NCBI RefSeq assembly: GCF_001412655.1
Contig: NZ_CP012996.1
Location: 372,001 to 436,000 of the forward strand
Length of the DNA: 64,000 nt
Source: Pedobacter sp. PACM 27299
GTDB taxonomy: Bacteria; Bacteroidota; Bacteroidia; Sphingobacteriales; Sphingobacteriaceae
Direction of reading: 5' to 3'
Positions 63,932 through 64,000 of the stretch are shown here, piece by piece. The notes beneath the pieces are model-generated. The model worked only from the letters and a program-made list of their open reading frames with translations, ran no database searches and was not told the origin of the DNA. Position 1 is the first letter of the stretch, and each line of letters starts with the position of its first letter. The position numbers and the translations under genes were made by a program.

Positions 63932-64000
63932 TTCACACCAGCATTTTTGGAATTATGATGAGGTGAGAGACAGCTGGATCAGGGACGATATGGACGTGCT
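63918..64000 (+). CDS. Amidohydrolase family protein, predicted L-fuconolactonase (3'-partial)
   Basis: A gene starting at ATG 63918 reads MLKIDSHQHFWNYDEVRDSW and continues to the window edge. The N-terminal H7-x-H9 metal-binding motif and WNYDE are typical of amidohydrolase-superfamily lactonases that open L-fuconolactone or rhamnonolactone. It overlaps the hydrolase stop by 14 bp, so the two are coupled. Only 27 residues are visible, so the assignment rests on the motif and the pathway context. Confidence 0.75.
   Translation, partial: MLKIDSHQHFWNYDEVRDSWIRDDMDV

Noticed and set aside
1..64000. tRNA, rRNA, CRISPR arrays, insertion sequences, integrases and prophage genes
   Set aside because: None were seen: no clover-leaf-like tandem structures, spaced direct repeats, transposase or integrase motifs were found.

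Overview
The window looks like a chromosomal segment of a Bacteroidota bacterium, most likely Sphingobacteriaceae (Pedobacter or a close relative). Reasons: families largely confined to that phylum (DUF4834, DUF6427, DUF2480, a DUF7033-type protein, a GldJ-like SUMF1 lipoprotein), promoters of the Bacteroidota TTG / TAnnTTTG type, and start codons that mostly lack Shine-Dalgarno sequences. I see no tRNA, rRNA, CRISPR array, insertion sequence or prophage. The first gene (nuoH) and the last (a lactonase) are cut by the window edges.

Layout. 1-7285: distal half of the complex I operon, nuoH-I-J-K-L-M-N. 7331-11736: DedA membrane protein, inorganic pyrophosphatase, CNNM/CBS protein, rsmE, DUF4159 and a biotinyl carrier protein, closed by a perfect 20-bp hairpin terminator. 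11825-16619: GldJ-like lipoprotein, ispF, then a minus-strand group of pirin, YceI, Crp/Fnr regulator and a FeoB-associated Cys-rich peptide. 16671-22989: an unusual group of ligase-type enzymes (ATP-grasp-like protein, class I glutamine amidotransferase homologue, YbdK-type carboxylate-amine ligase, RimK-type ATP-grasp) with two divergent alpha/beta-hydrolases. It reads as an uncharacterised pathway for a small peptide-like or amide metabolite. 22934-26555: NAD(P)-binding protein, typA/bipA and an SDR.

26698-35094: a surface-glycan region with three glycosyltransferases, three methyltransferases and a Wzx-type flippase, interrupted by a plus-strand methyltransferase-rhomboid pair. 35116-39809: minus-strand genes including a lipoprotein with a duplicated NPAHGxPxHDC motif, DinB, DUF4476, YjjG, DUF1648, upp and a DUF7033 protein. 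40114-55337: plus-strand housekeeping and envelope genes: uvrB, ywbE, DUF4834, YfhO, an LpxH-like phosphoesterase preceded by an overlapping 31-codon membrane-peptide ORF, a glycosyltransferase, DUF6427, coaX, an outer-membrane protein, lptC, a PpiD-like isomerase, DUF2480, DUF3108 and DUF3109. 55424-56284: an orphan rmlA starting with GTG.

56588-64000: an L-fucose utilisation locus: GH29 fucosidase releases fucose, FucP imports it, a RhaM-like mutarotase equilibrates anomers, and a non-phosphorylating route (lactonase, UxaA-family dehydratase, SDR, FAH-family hydrolase) would give pyruvate and lactate. The dehydratase differs from the enolase-superfamily enzyme of the known Xanthomonas pathway. 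A 16-nt repeat lies upstream of both the fucosidase and the transporter and may be a regulator site. The two regions most worth following up are the ligase cluster and this fucose locus with its candidate operators.
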